Shown here piece by piece: positions 42,821 to 51,905 of a stretch of DNA of 64,000 nt. Position numbers and translations under genes: made by a program. The notes under the pieces were generated by a model. That model was not told where the DNA came from. It worked only from the letters and a program-made list of their open reading frames with translations, and searched no databases. The stretch comes from Nostoc mirabile CHAB5784 (GTDB taxonomy: Bacteria; Cyanobacteriota; Cyanobacteriia; Cyanobacteriales; Nostocaceae): the NCBI RefSeq assembly GCF_020829645.1, contig NZ_JAIVFS010000031.1, positions 1-64,000 of the forward strand. The letters run 5' to 3'. Each line of letters opens with the position of its first letter. Positions within the stretch are counted from its first letter, which is position 1.

Positions 42821-44302
42821 ATGACGATCGCTCTAGACCGCCCACAAAAAACCAAGTCTGCTCAAATTCGGGAAAAACTTGGTTATCCGATCATTGATAC
42901 TGATGTACATACCCAGGAATTTGAACCAGCAGTCTTGGATTATTTAGAGCAAATTGGTGGAACTGCACTTGTCGAACGTTTCAAAGAGAATTTACCAGGA
43001 TCTTCCCGCTTTAAGTGGTACAAACAAACTTGGGAAGAACGTTTTGCTTATCGCACCAATCGCCCTAACTGGTGGGGTCGTCCTACAAAAAATACTTTGA
43101 ATTTAGCTACTATTAGCTTGCCCAAGTTGCTGCACGAACGCTTGCAAGAAGCAGGTACAGACTTTGCCGTTGTGTACCCCAACTTGGCGACTATGGCTCC
43201 GAATATCGGTAACGAAGAAATGCGGGGGGCTGTTTGTCGCGCAGTTAACACCTACCATGCTGACATTTTCCGTCCTTATAGCGATCGCTTAACACCCATC
43301 GCCGCCATTCCCCTGCACACTCCCGAAGAAGGGATTGAAGAGTTGCAATATGCAGTGAATGTTCTAGGACTCAAAGCAATTCAAATCCCCGGTTACGTTC
43401 GTCGTCCAATTCCTGCCTTTGAAAAGTATGGCAAAGAAGTGGCTAACGAAGTGGTTTGGATTGATAACTTTGGCTTAGATAGCGAGTATGATTACGATCC
43501 ATTCTGGGCTAAGTGCGTAGAACTGAAAGTTGTACCGACAACTCACGCTTCCAGCCAAGGTTGGACAACTCAGCGTTCTGTCACCAACGCCCAGTATAAT
43601 CACATTAATCACTTTGCCTTTGCGGCGGAGGCATTATGCAAATCGCTGTTCTTTGGTGGAGTTACCCGCCGCTTCCCGCAATTAAAGTTTGCCTTCTTAG
43701 AAGGTGGTTCAGCTTGGGGTGCTAGTTTATACGCTGATATTATTTGGCATTGGGAAACCCGCAACAAACAACATTTGTTGTCAAATAACAATCCTGCCAT
43801 TATCGATAAGGAAGCACTAGTAGAACTGTACACCCGCTACGGTGGCGAACTTGTGCATGGACGCTTAGATCAAATTGGGGATGGTTTAGGATTCCACCAT
43901 CAACTATTGGCTCCAGAAAATCCAGGCGAACTCGACGAATTTGAACTAGCGGGAATAGAGAAGCCAGAAGATGTGCGCGATCGCTTTTTGAATCACTTCT
44001 ACTTCGGTACAGAATCAGACGATACCCGTGTATCTCAAGCCTTTAATCGTGCAGCTAATCCCTTTGGCGATCGCGTTAAAGCCTTCTTAGGTTCAGATTC
44101 CGGTCACTGGGATGTGCCTGATATCACCGCCGTTACTGCCAACGCTTACTCAATGGCAGAACACGAAATCATTACCGAAGAAGACCTCCGCTACTTCCTC
44201 TCAATCCATCCTTTGGAGTTGTATACCAGTCTCAATCAAGACTTCTTCAAGGGTACAGGTGTTGAGAAAGCCGCAAACGAATATTTAGCGGCTAAGAAAT
44301 AA
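42821..44302 (+). CDS. Amidohydrolase_2-family metal-dependent hydrolase, paralog 2
   Basis: 493 residues, about three quarters identical by eye to the preceding gene. It shares the N-terminal TKSAQIREKLGYPIIDTDVH, the VVPTTHASSQGW histidine region and AFLGSDSGHWDVPD. Differences cluster in residues 35-75 and in the 255-300 and 320-370 segments, so the two may form a heteromer or act on related substrates. The intergenic hairpin repeat and 150-bp spacing suggest an old tandem duplication. Cytoplasmic. Confidence 0.85.
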   Translation: MTIALDRPQKTKSAQIREKLGYPIIDTDVHTQEFEPAVLDYLEQIGGTALVERFKENLPGSSRFKWYKQTWEERFAYRTNRPNWWGRPTKNTLNLATISLPKLLHERLQEAGTDFAVVYPNLATMAPNIGNEEMRGAVCRAVNTYHADIFRPYSDRLTPIAAIPLHTPEEGIEELQYAVNVLGLKAIQIPGYVRRPIPAFEKYGKEVANEVVWIDNFGLDSEYDYDPFWAKCVELKVVPTTHASSQGWTTQRSVTNAQYNHINHFAFAAEALCKSLFFGGVTRRFPQLKFAFLEGGSAWGASLYADIIWHWETRNKQHLLSNNNPAIIDKEALVELYTRYGGELVHGRLDQIGDGLGFHHQLLAPENPGELDEFELAGIEKPEDVRDRFLNHFYFGTESDDTRVSQAFNRAANPFGDRVKAFLGSDSGHWDVPDITAVTANAYSMAEHEIITEEDLRYFLSIHPLELYTSLNQDFFKGTGVEKAANEYLAAKK

Positions 44303-44482
44303 CTGTCATTAGTCACTTGTACTGAGCGTAGTCAAAGTATTGGTCATTACCAAAGTCCAAATGACTAATGACAAAGGACAATTTTTTACAACGTTCCATG
44401 TTCCATTTCCTCTGTTCACTTGTAGCGTGGGCCTTGCCCACTCTACATTTCTCCTAAATATCAAGAGAGGGGAGAAGTAGCG

Positions 44483-44731
44483 ATGCCTGCGGCGAGCTTC
44501 GCTAACGCAGTTTCCGCGTCCAAGGCATTAGCTACCCGTGTAGGTATAGATATTACCAACCGCATTTTTGAAGTGACGGGAACTCGCGCTACTGCAACTA
44601 AATATGGATTTGACCGTTACTGGCGAGATTTACGAACCTTTACCCTTCACGATCCTGTGGACTACAAATTGCGAGCGATCGGCGATTGGGTACTCAACAA
44701 TCAGCTACCAACCATCACTCAATATTCTTAG
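44483..44731 (+). pseudogene. C-terminal fragment of DszC/SfnC-like acyl-CoA dehydrogenase-fold monooxygenase
   Basis: 82 codons. From about 44520 the translation ALATRVGIDITNRIFEVTGT followed by RATATKYGFDRYWRDLRTFTLH and DPVDYKLRAIGDW matches the end of acyl-CoA dehydrogenase-fold flavin monooxygenases such as DszC and SfnC, which oxidise dibenzothiophene or sulfones. The full family has about 400 residues; only the last 70 remain. The apparent ATG lies in a dispersed repeat (ATGCCTGCGGCGAGCTTCGC), so this is a relic, not a gene. Confidence 0.75.
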
Positions 44732-44848
44732 GAATTGTTAATAGTCAACTGTCAAAAAATATTCAAGCTGTCTACTCACTATCCCGTAGGATAGACATTG
44801 GATAATATCTACCTTACTTACCTAGAATCTAGAAAAATCTGACTTTCT

Positions 44849-44882
44849 TAATTACGAATTACGAATTACGAATTACGAATTA
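44849..44882. repeat. TTACGAA heptamer array before the methyltransferase gene
   Basis: About four tandem copies of TTACGAA end 8 bases before the ATG of the next gene. The arrangement is the same as ahead of cobK (2905-2951). Confidence 0.75.
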
Positions 44883-44889
44883 TCTACTT

Positions 44890-45711
44890 ATGACTCAACT
44901 AAAAACACTTCCTACATACGACCCAAGTTTATTTGAGGGAGCCGCAGAGGGCTATGCTCAATATAGAACCAAATACCCACCGATTGTATTCGACAAACTA
45001 GCGGAAATATTTAATCTCAATGGTCAAGGACGACTCCTTGATTTGGGTACTGGCCCAGGATTGATTTCAATTCCTCTACGAACTAGATTTGAGGAAGTTG
45101 TGGCGATCGATCCCGATCCAGAAATGATTGCAGAAGCCAAACGGCAAGCAGCAGCAGTCGGAGCAAATAATATTACTTGGTTAGAACAAGGAGCAGAGTT
45201 AATCGACTCTAGTTTAGGGAAATTTAAGTTAACTACTATTGGTAGAGCCTTCCACTGGATGGAACGCGAATTAGTGCTTGAGCGCCTTTATGAATTGCTA
45301 ACTGATGATGGTGGATTAGCACTGCTTCAGACTGGGGATAACCCTTGGGAAAGCAATCTACCTTGGAAACAAGCTGCTGTTGGAGTAGTCAAAAAATGGT
45401 TAGGTGAAGAGCGGCGGACTGGACACCGAGGACAAGGCACTCGTAAGCCAGTCGATCCTCCCCATGAAGTCGTAATTGCCAATTCGGCTTTTGCTCGTCA
45501 AGAAAGCTATGAAGTGCCATTTGAAAAATCTTGGACTGTCGATAGCTATCTCGGCTACTTATACACTACAGCCTTCTCTCTGAAAATTTTCTATGGTGAT
45601 AACGCTCCAGCATTTGAAAAGGATCTCAGAGAAGCGCTACTAGCAGTTGAGCCGTCTGGACACTTTACAGAAGAACTCAAAGCTACAATTTTAGTCGCTT
45701 GGAAGCACTAG
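44890..45711 (+). CDS. Class I SAM-dependent methyltransferase
   Basis: 273 residues. Motif I is GRLLDLGTGPGLISIPL (residues about 48-64), the acidic end of strand 2 is VVAIDPDPEMIAEAKR and motif post-I is ITWLEQGAEL. The methyl acceptor is unknown; LTTIGRAFHWMERE resembles the UbiE/biotin-synthesis BioC-like group of small-molecule methyltransferases. The ATG lies just after a heptamer array. It stands between the organosulfur remnants and the binding-protein cluster and may be a bystander. Confidence 0.85.
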   Translation: MTQLKTLPTYDPSLFEGAAEGYAQYRTKYPPIVFDKLAEIFNLNGQGRLLDLGTGPGLISIPLRTRFEEVVAIDPDPEMIAEAKRQAAAVGANNITWLEQGAELIDSSLGKFKLTTIGRAFHWMERELVLERLYELLTDDGGLALLQTGDNPWESNLPWKQAAVGVVKKWLGEERRTGHRGQGTRKPVDPPHEVVIANSAFARQESYEVPFEKSWTVDSYLGYLYTTAFSLKIFYGDNAPAFEKDLREALLAVEPSGHFTEELKATILVAWKH

Positions 45712-46263
45712 CAAAATTGAACATGATTGAAGAAGAATTTAGAAGTCAGAATGGGCTAAACGCCCCGCTACCGCTAACAGAAGCTGAACCGGAGACACTC
45801 CGCCTTTGGTCAGAATCAAGACGCCACAAATTTCAATCTTCCACTAGCACGACCCTGGAGTGGGCCCTTCTCACTCCACTTCTTAAATTTTTCCCTCTCA
45901 ACTCTTAAATTCTCAGTTCCTCGAGTCGTTATAGGGTGGGTAATACCCACTCTCTTTTCTATTTTACACATTCCCAAAAATTATTTTTATTTATTAAAAA
46001 AATGTTCTCCATGATGCCTAAATATGATAAAAATGGTTTTATAAAAGAGGTCAAAGTATCTATAAATCATACAGTTTAGATAAGTCCAAAACCCTTGTAG
46101 AGACGCGATTTATCGCGTCTTAAAAAACCAATCATCTACACCAATAAACCTTACTGAAGCGTATTAATACATAACCAGTTTTCCAATTTGAATTCCCAAG
46201 AAGTTCAGTCTAACAAAATAAAAACTCAAAATATCCACTTACCTCAAGAAATTACATTTAATC
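45712..46263. other. Intergenic region with dispersed repeats
   Basis: 552 bp. It contains a repeat fragment (ATGGGCTAAACGCCCCGCTAC, about 45751) and the palindrome AGACGCGATTTATCGCGTCT (46101-46120), also present at 59791-59810 and inside the cruG-type gene at 61591-61610. The rest is AT-rich; no gene is seen. Confidence 0.55.
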
Positions 46264-47292
46264 ATGTTCATAAGCTACAGAAAGTCATGGTTGCCTGCGA
46301 ATATAGCTCGTTATTTTTTGCTGGCGTTTACGACTTTTCTGTTAGTTACAGGCTGTAGCTCTCCAAGCACTCAAAGCAAGAGTCTCCAAGTTGAGCCAAC
46401 TACTGCAAGCTCAAAAAAACTAGAGGTTATCAACATTGGTCATCAGAGTGGTACACCAGGTTTGAATCTACTCAAAGCTCAGGGCTATTTGGAAAAGCGC
46501 TTTGCTGCTGATGGCATTGCTATCAAGTGGATAGAATTTCGGGGCGGCCCACCAATGATGGAAGCAATGGCCGCAAACAGTGTTGATATTGGCAACGTTG
46601 GGAATCTACCACCAATTTTTGCTCAAGCTGGTGATAATCCCATTGTTTATGTTGCTGCAACTGGTTCCAACGCAGGCGCTCAAGCAGTTATTGTCCGTAA
46701 GGATTCACCAATCAAAACTCTTGCGGAACTCAAGGGTAAGAAAGTTGCGATCCAAAAAGGAACTGCTCTGCAATATTTGCTTTTGAAAGCTATAGCAAGT
46801 GCTGGATTAACTCTCAATGATATTCAACCTGCTTACCTGACTATTCCAGAAAGTCAGGTTGCTTTTGAAAGTGCCAGGGTTGATGTTTTACCTACTAGCG
46901 ATCCGTTTTACGCTCGGAAAGAGCGAGCAAATGAAATACGAGTTCTAGCCAAAGGTTCTGATGTCGCTCCCCAAAGAGCCTACTATATCGCTACACGCAA
47001 TTTTGCTGAAAATCACCCCGACTTAGTGAAGGTGATTTTGGAAGAACAAAGGAAAGTAGAAGAATGGGCTAAAGCTAACCCCAATGAAGTTGCTAATTTG
47101 TTGGCAGCGCAAACTAGACAAGAACCAGGAGTCTGGAAATGGGCTTTAGAAAGGCGACCTATCTTAGGGGTATTTGATATAACTGATGAATTTGTCGCTG
47201 AACAACAGCAGGTAGTTGAACTTTTCTACAGTCAAAAGCTGATTCCTAAAACTTTTCAAATCAAAGATGCAGTATGGAAACCTAAAAGTTGA
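46264..47292 (+). CDS. SsuA-like sulfonate substrate-binding lipoprotein
   Basis: 342 residues. Signal peptide and lipobox FTTFLLVTGCSSPS. Core features: VINIGHQSGTPGLNLLKAQG, FRGGPPMMEAMAANSVDIGN, SPIKTLAELKGKKVAIQKG and ARVDVLPTSDPFYARKE. The fold is that of periplasmic-binding proteins for sulfonates (SsuA). It opens a run of five related genes (46264-52949) on the same strand without permease or ATPase, so each probably uses SsuBC from the opposite strand or a transporter elsewhere. The ligand may be a different sulfonate from that of its paralogs. Confidence 0.87.
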   Translation: MFISYRKSWLPANIARYFLLAFTTFLLVTGCSSPSTQSKSLQVEPTTASSKKLEVINIGHQSGTPGLNLLKAQGYLEKRFAADGIAIKWIEFRGGPPMMEAMAANSVDIGNVGNLPPIFAQAGDNPIVYVAATGSNAGAQAVIVRKDSPIKTLAELKGKKVAIQKGTALQYLLLKAIASAGLTLNDIQPAYLTIPESQVAFESARVDVLPTSDPFYARKERANEIRVLAKGSDVAPQRAYYIATRNFAENHPDLVKVILEEQRKVEEWAKANPNEVANLLAAQTRQEPGVWKWALERRPILGVFDITDEFVAEQQQVVELFYSQKLIPKTFQIKDAVWKPKS

Positions 47293-47445
47293 TTTATTAA
47301 AAGAGAATTCAGAATTCAGGAGTAACCAAGCTCCCCTCTCTTCTTCTGAGAGGTCTTAGGGGAAAGGAAAAGTTCTTTGGATTATTTAATTCGTAATTAA
47401 TCATAATCGTTTTAATCACCGATCGAGGAATAAATAAAACAACCC

Positions 47446-48552
47446 ATGCCAGCCTTAAAAGGAAAGTTTGAATTCAAGAAAAACCAGAGAGTAACACGCC
47501 GTTCCTTGTTGTTTACTCTGGGCTACTGCTTAATGCTATCGACGGTCTTATCGAGTTGTGGTGAAGCCAAAAATAACACTCAGCAGTCAGTAGCTTCGCC
47601 TGAATCGGCTGCTTCATCTAGCACTACAGAGAAGTCAACTGAAAAGCAAGTAGTGCGGATTGTACGTTCAAAACAACTTACCGCTTTAGCAGTTTTAGAA
47701 AAACAGGGTTCCTTAGAAAAGCGATTAGAGCCTCTGGGTTTTAAAGTACAGTGGCCTGAGTTTGCGGCTGGGCCACAACAGCTAGAAGCCCTGAATGCCA
47801 ATGGACTGGATATCGCATCTACAGCCGAATCGCCTCCTGTATTTTCACAAGCAGCAGGAGCGCCTCTTGTTTATTTAGCTACTACACGTCCCAGTGGTAA
47901 AGCAATTTCACTTTTAGTTCCTGTAAACTCTCCGATTAAAAGTGTTACTGATTTGAAGGGTAAAAAAGTGGCTTTTCAGAAAGCTTCTATCGGCCACTAC
48001 TTATTAGTTAAAGCGTTAGAAGATGTCGGACTGAAACTGAGCGATGTCCAATCAGTTTTTTTAGCGCCGCCAGATGCAAATGCGGCATTTAGTCAGAGCA
48101 AGGTGGATGCTTGGTATATTTGGGAGCCATTCGCTACCAGAAATGTACAAAAGAAAATAGCTCGTGTTTTAGCAGATGGTGGTAAGTTGCGGGATACTGG
48201 CAACTTTTACTCAACCTCACGCCAGTTTTATCAGGCTCATCCTGATGTTATCAAAGTGTTTCTAGAGGAGTTAGAAAAGGCAGAAATCTGGACTAAGGAT
48301 CATCCCAAAGAAGTTGCACAACTGCTTGCTCCTGTAACTCAGCTAGATCCACCAACTCTAGAAATAATGCATAATAAATATGACTATGGGTTGCTACCAA
48401 TCACTGATCAAACTATTACCAAGCAACAAGAAGTTGCAGATAAGTGGTACAGCTTAGGACTTATCCCCAAAAAAGTGAATGTTAGAGATGGGTTTTTAAC
48501 GCCTGAAGAGTATGCCAAAATTACTCCCTCAGAGGTGTTAGCGAATAAGTAG
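47446..48552 (+). CDS. SsuA-like sulfonate substrate-binding lipoprotein
   Basis: 368 residues. An N-terminal arginine pair (RVTRRSLLFTLGYCLM) and lipobox VLSSC are followed by a Ser/Thr-rich linker. Core motifs: VRIVRSKQLTALAVLEKQGS, WPEFAAGPQQLEALNANGLD, SPIKSVTDLKGKKVAFQKA, KVDAWYIWEPFATRN. The last motif (WEPF) is common to SsuA/TauA proteins. It lies 153 bp after the previous binding-protein gene. A TauD remnant follows directly, which suggests that a taurine-type operon once continued here. Confidence 0.88.
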   Translation: MPALKGKFEFKKNQRVTRRSLLFTLGYCLMLSTVLSSCGEAKNNTQQSVASPESAASSSTTEKSTEKQVVRIVRSKQLTALAVLEKQGSLEKRLEPLGFKVQWPEFAAGPQQLEALNANGLDIASTAESPPVFSQAAGAPLVYLATTRPSGKAISLLVPVNSPIKSVTDLKGKKVAFQKASIGHYLLVKALEDVGLKLSDVQSVFLAPPDANAAFSQSKVDAWYIWEPFATRNVQKKIARVLADGGKLRDTGNFYSTSRQFYQAHPDVIKVFLEELEKAEIWTKDHPKEVAQLLAPVTQLDPPTLEIMHNKYDYGLLPITDQTITKQQEVADKWYSLGLIPKKVNVRDGFLTPEEYAKITPSEVLANK

Positions 48553-48588
48553 TTATCCCAAGAATAAACTAAAACACAGGAGAATGTG

Positions 48589-48735
48589 ATGGAGTTCTAC
48601 TACCAACATAAATGGTCTATAGGTGATATTGTCTACTGGGATAATCAAGCTACTTTGCACTACCGTCAAGCATTTGCTCCGAATGAGCGAAGGGTCTTGA
48701 AGCGGGTTAGCCTTGCAGGTAGTCGTCCATTTTAA
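48589..48735 (+). pseudogene. C-terminal fragment of TauD/TfdA-type dioxygenase
   Basis: A 48-residue frame, MEFYYQHKWSIGDIVYWDNQ followed by ATLHYRQAFAPNERRVLKRV and SLAGSRPF. This is the end of the taurine/alpha-ketoglutarate dioxygenase fold: WDNQATLH carries the second iron histidine, and the later arginine binds 2-oxoglutarate. An intact TauD has about 280 residues and its HxD motif; both are missing. A purine-rich AGGAGAA precedes the ATG, but the piece cannot be active. It lies 36 bp after an SsuA-like gene. Confidence 0.8.
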
Positions 48736-48860
48736 CCTCTATATCTGAAGTAGAGATGCAAGAAATTGCGTCTCTAAAAAGCTAGAATTATAGGCAAAAT
48801 TTATCTGCCATAATTTCTAAATAAGACAAGACAAAAAGCTTGAATAACTAAGTTGAATTG

Positions 48861-48965
48861 CAATCCGCTTGGGTTAAGCCCCAAATCCAATGCAAGAGAC
48901 GTTGCAATTGCTAGTCTCTACATACCTAAAATCAATACCAAAAATCCTTAGCCCAAGCGTATTGG
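48861..48965. mobile_element. 105-bp inverted-repeat element with 9-bp target duplication
   Basis: Termini CAATCCGCTTGGGTTAAG and the complement of CAATACGCTTGGGCTAAG enclose the short core. GTTGAATTG occurs immediately on both sides (48852-48860 and 48966-48974). The rest of the 48736-49250 gap is AT-rich, with no gene seen. Confidence 0.7.
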
Positions 48966-49250
48966 GTTGAATTGTTTTAAAATAACTATGGTAAATAATA
49001 TATTTATTTTATTAAAAAAGTATAAATATATTTGTTATTGGTTTCCGAAAAAAACCTATAAAATTTTATATGTTTTTACTAAAAATAGTGTTTATAAATA
49101 CTCTATTTAGATCAAATAACTAGATAATATATAGACGAGACTTAATAATTAAAACTATTTGCAAATAGCTTAAAAAGCGGAAATCAAATTACTTGAAAAT
49201 TTGATGATTTTCCTTTTCATAAAAAATTGGTTAAGCCTGGAGTTTAAAAA

Positions 49251-50360
49251 ATGTTTAGCAATGCTGTAAAAAATAAGTCAACACTAATCAGTAAAATTGC
49301 ATTATTTGTAATGCCTGGTTTTTTAGCTTTATCTACCACTTTAATAAGTTGTACTTCACCCAGTAATAATACAAATAATGCAACTGACGCTAAAGCAGAG
49401 ACAGCAGCAACAAAAACTATTACTTTCAAAACCAAAGTGCTGCGAATGGGTTACCAAAGCTCTGGTGATTTAGTTAGAGTGACAGGAGTTTTAGAAAAAC
49501 GTTTGGAACCCTTGGGTGTAAAAGTTGAGTGGGCGCAATTTGCCCAAGGGCCGCAACTCATGGAAGCGATGAATGTCGGTAAAATTGATGTTGGTTCAGT
49601 TGGAGAAACTCCTCCGATTTTTGCCCAAGCGGCTGGTGCCAGAATCGTCTATCTTGCTGGGAGAAGAATTACTCCTACTTCCGGTAAAGGGAGTGCGTAG
49701 GCGTAGCCCGCCGTAGGCATCGCAGTTCCTAAAGGTTCTCCAATTAAAACTTTAGCTGATATCAAAGGTCAAAAAGTAGTATTTCAAAAAGGTTCTGCTT
49801 CTCACTATTTTATCATCCAAGCCTTAAAATAAGTGGGTTTAAAATATAGTGATATTAAAGTTTTGAGTATGCCCAATGTGGAAGCCCGTGGTGCATTTAT
49901 TCAGGGCACTATTCCAGTTTGGGTAACTGGTGATCCTCACTTAGCTTTGGTAGAAAAACTCCACGGTGCGCGTGTACTGCGAGATGCGAGAAATATTGGA
50001 ACCCCAGGCGGATATTATGTAGGAACACGCGAGTTTGCTAGAGAAAATCCAGAATTACTTCGGATTATCTTGGAAGAGATTGATAAAAATGGTCAATGGG
50101 CAGAAGCAAATCGTCAAGAAGTGGCCAAACTCATAGCACCGATACTTAAGATTGATCTACCCATTCAAGAAATAATTTCTGGACGCGCTAATTATCGACT
50201 AAAAGGAATTACTCCAGAGTTGATGAAAGCTCAACAAAGTGTTGCAGATTTATTTTATAACGAAAAAATCTTACCAAAAAAAATTGATGTTCAGGAAGCA
50301 TTGCTTACACCCAAAGAATATGCAGCTATTACTCCACCAACACTGATTAGTGAAAAGTAG
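49251..50360 (+). pseudogene. SsuA-like binding protein, disrupted by a repeat insertion and a stop
   Basis: The frame starts with a lipoprotein signal (FLALSTTLISC) and SsuA-like LRMGYQSSGDLVRVTGVLEK and VGKIDVGSVGETPPIFAQAA. At 49693-49723 a dispersed repeat (GTGCGTAGGCGTAGCCCGCC...) interrupts the codons between GKGSA and IAVPKGSP, adding two in-frame TAG stops without shifting frame. A TAA at 49830-49832 stands where other copies have GAA (ALKEVGLK). The rest continues in the same frame to 50360 and still reads SsuA-like (PVWVTGDPHLALVEKLHGAR). It is therefore a recent pseudogene. Confidence 0.88.
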
Positions 50361-50574
50361 AGAATAATCAGATATGAAGTCTGCTTTTTAAAACAAACTA
50401 GAATACCAATTTACTAAATGCAAAAGAAGATTTGCTGAATTAGCACAATCTCAATTTGTAATCATAAATTGGTGTTCTAGGAGGTTTAAATAGCAACTTC
50501 CTATTATCTTACTTGCTGAAAGAAAGTAAGACTGACAACGTAAAAGCTAAAACTTACAAGGAAAATCACAACTC

Positions 50575-51612
50575 ATGATCAAGCCATTTCAACCACAACG
50601 CCGTACAGTTTTAAAGCGTATTGTCCAATATTCAGTACTGGGACTGTTTACTTTATCATCTTCCTTGGTGGGTAGCCTTGTGCAAAGCACCCAAGCGCAG
50701 ACAGCCAAAGTAATTAACTTGGCATATCAAAGTTCTGGTGATATTGTCAAGGCCAGAAAAGTTGTTGAGCCACGTTTCCAAGCATTGGGTGTAACCGTGA
50801 ATTGGGTTGGGCCATTCGCAGCAGGGCCACAATTGATAGAAGCGCTGAATGAAGGTAAGGTGGATATCGGTAGTGTTGGAGAGACACCTCCAATATTTGA
50901 CCAAGCTGCACGCCCAGGCCTCATCCCTGAAGTTGTCTATCTTGCTGGACGCACGCCCAGCACTGGTCAAAACCAAGGTATTGTAGTGAAAGCTAATTCT
51001 CCCATTAAGAAAGTAGCGGATCTTAAAGGTAAGAAAATTACTTTTCAGGTAGGGTCGAATGCACAGTTGTTACTAGCAAAAGCTTTGCAAGAGGTAGGGT
51101 TAAAAATTAGCGATATTCAAATCGTTGGTTTGACTCCATCTCAAGCCCGCGACGCCTTTATTCAAGACAAGGCTGATGCCTGGGTGGGTGGCGATCCCCT
51201 TTTAGCTGAAGTGGAAAATACTACCCCGATTCGGGTTCTGAGAAATGCAGCAGGAATTAACACTCTCGGCGGGTTTTATATTGGCAGGCGTGGATTTGTC
51301 ACCCAAAATCCGCAATTGGTGCGAGTGTTTTTAGAGGAAGCACAGAAGGTAGGAGAAGAGGCTGAAAAAAACCCAAGCATTTATGCCAAAATTTTAGTTG
51401 ATGAACAGAAATTAGATCCATCAGTTGCAGAAAAGGTGGCACGCCGTCGTACTTATAGATTGAGAAGACTGACACCTGCTATCATTGCCGAACAGCAAGG
51501 CGTTGCTGATTTTTATTTTCAAGAAAAAATCATCTCGCGTAAGATAGATATCAAAGAAGGGATTCTTGCTCCTCTAGTATATCAAGCGATCATCCCTGAT
51601 AATATCAAGTAA
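50575..51612 (+). CDS. SsuA-like sulfonate substrate-binding protein
   Basis: 345 residues. Signal peptide with RRTVLKR (possible Tat motif) and cleavage after STQAQ; no lipobox, unlike the three copies upstream. Core: VINLAYQSSGDIVKARKVVE, EALNEGKVDIGSVGETPPIF, SPIKKVADLKGKKITFQVGS, DKADAWVGGDPLLAEVE. It is the sister of the gene at 51906 (about 80 % identical by eye) and arose by tandem duplication, since a matching 3' flank with a receiver-domain remnant follows both. Confidence 0.88.
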   Translation: MIKPFQPQRRTVLKRIVQYSVLGLFTLSSSLVGSLVQSTQAQTAKVINLAYQSSGDIVKARKVVEPRFQALGVTVNWVGPFAAGPQLIEALNEGKVDIGSVGETPPIFDQAARPGLIPEVVYLAGRTPSTGQNQGIVVKANSPIKKVADLKGKKITFQVGSNAQLLLAKALQEVGLKISDIQIVGLTPSQARDAFIQDKADAWVGGDPLLAEVENTTPIRVLRNAAGINTLGGFYIGRRGFVTQNPQLVRVFLEEAQKVGEEAEKNPSIYAKILVDEQKLDPSVAEKVARRRTYRLRRLTPAIIAEQQGVADFYFQEKIISRKIDIKEGILAPLVYQAIIPDNIK

Positions 51613-51634
51613 GAGTAAACAGGTAGAGGCAGGT

Positions 51635-51689
51635 TTATTCAGCTATTAACTCGGCTGGCTCTATTGGTTTGGCAAGATGCTTGTGAAAT
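51635..51689 (-). pseudogene. Receiver-domain remnant left by tandem duplication
   Basis: Minus-strand codons read HKHLAKPIEPAEL then IAE and stop, matching the last residues (DKHLAKPVEPAEL...IAE) of the receiver at 52971 with seven residues deleted. The flanking TTTATTCAGCTATTAA is also shared. The unit of binding-protein gene plus the kinase 3' end was thus duplicated. The rest of the 51613-51905 gap shows no gene. Confidence 0.75.
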
Positions 51690-51905
51690 CATCATGAAAG
51701 CAGCTAGTACACTGTAGCGGAAGTTTGCCTAGCTTTAACAACGGGCTTAACAAGTTGCTCAACTAACTTGTTAAGCCTATTGTCTGGTTAATTGAGATGG
51801 ATGGTAGGTGGATTAGCAAAAACCGAGTCAGGAACAAGCGATCGCAAACCTCTTTAGAGATGTGATTTGGGACTGATGATTAGTTATAACTAAAATATTC
51901 CAGTG

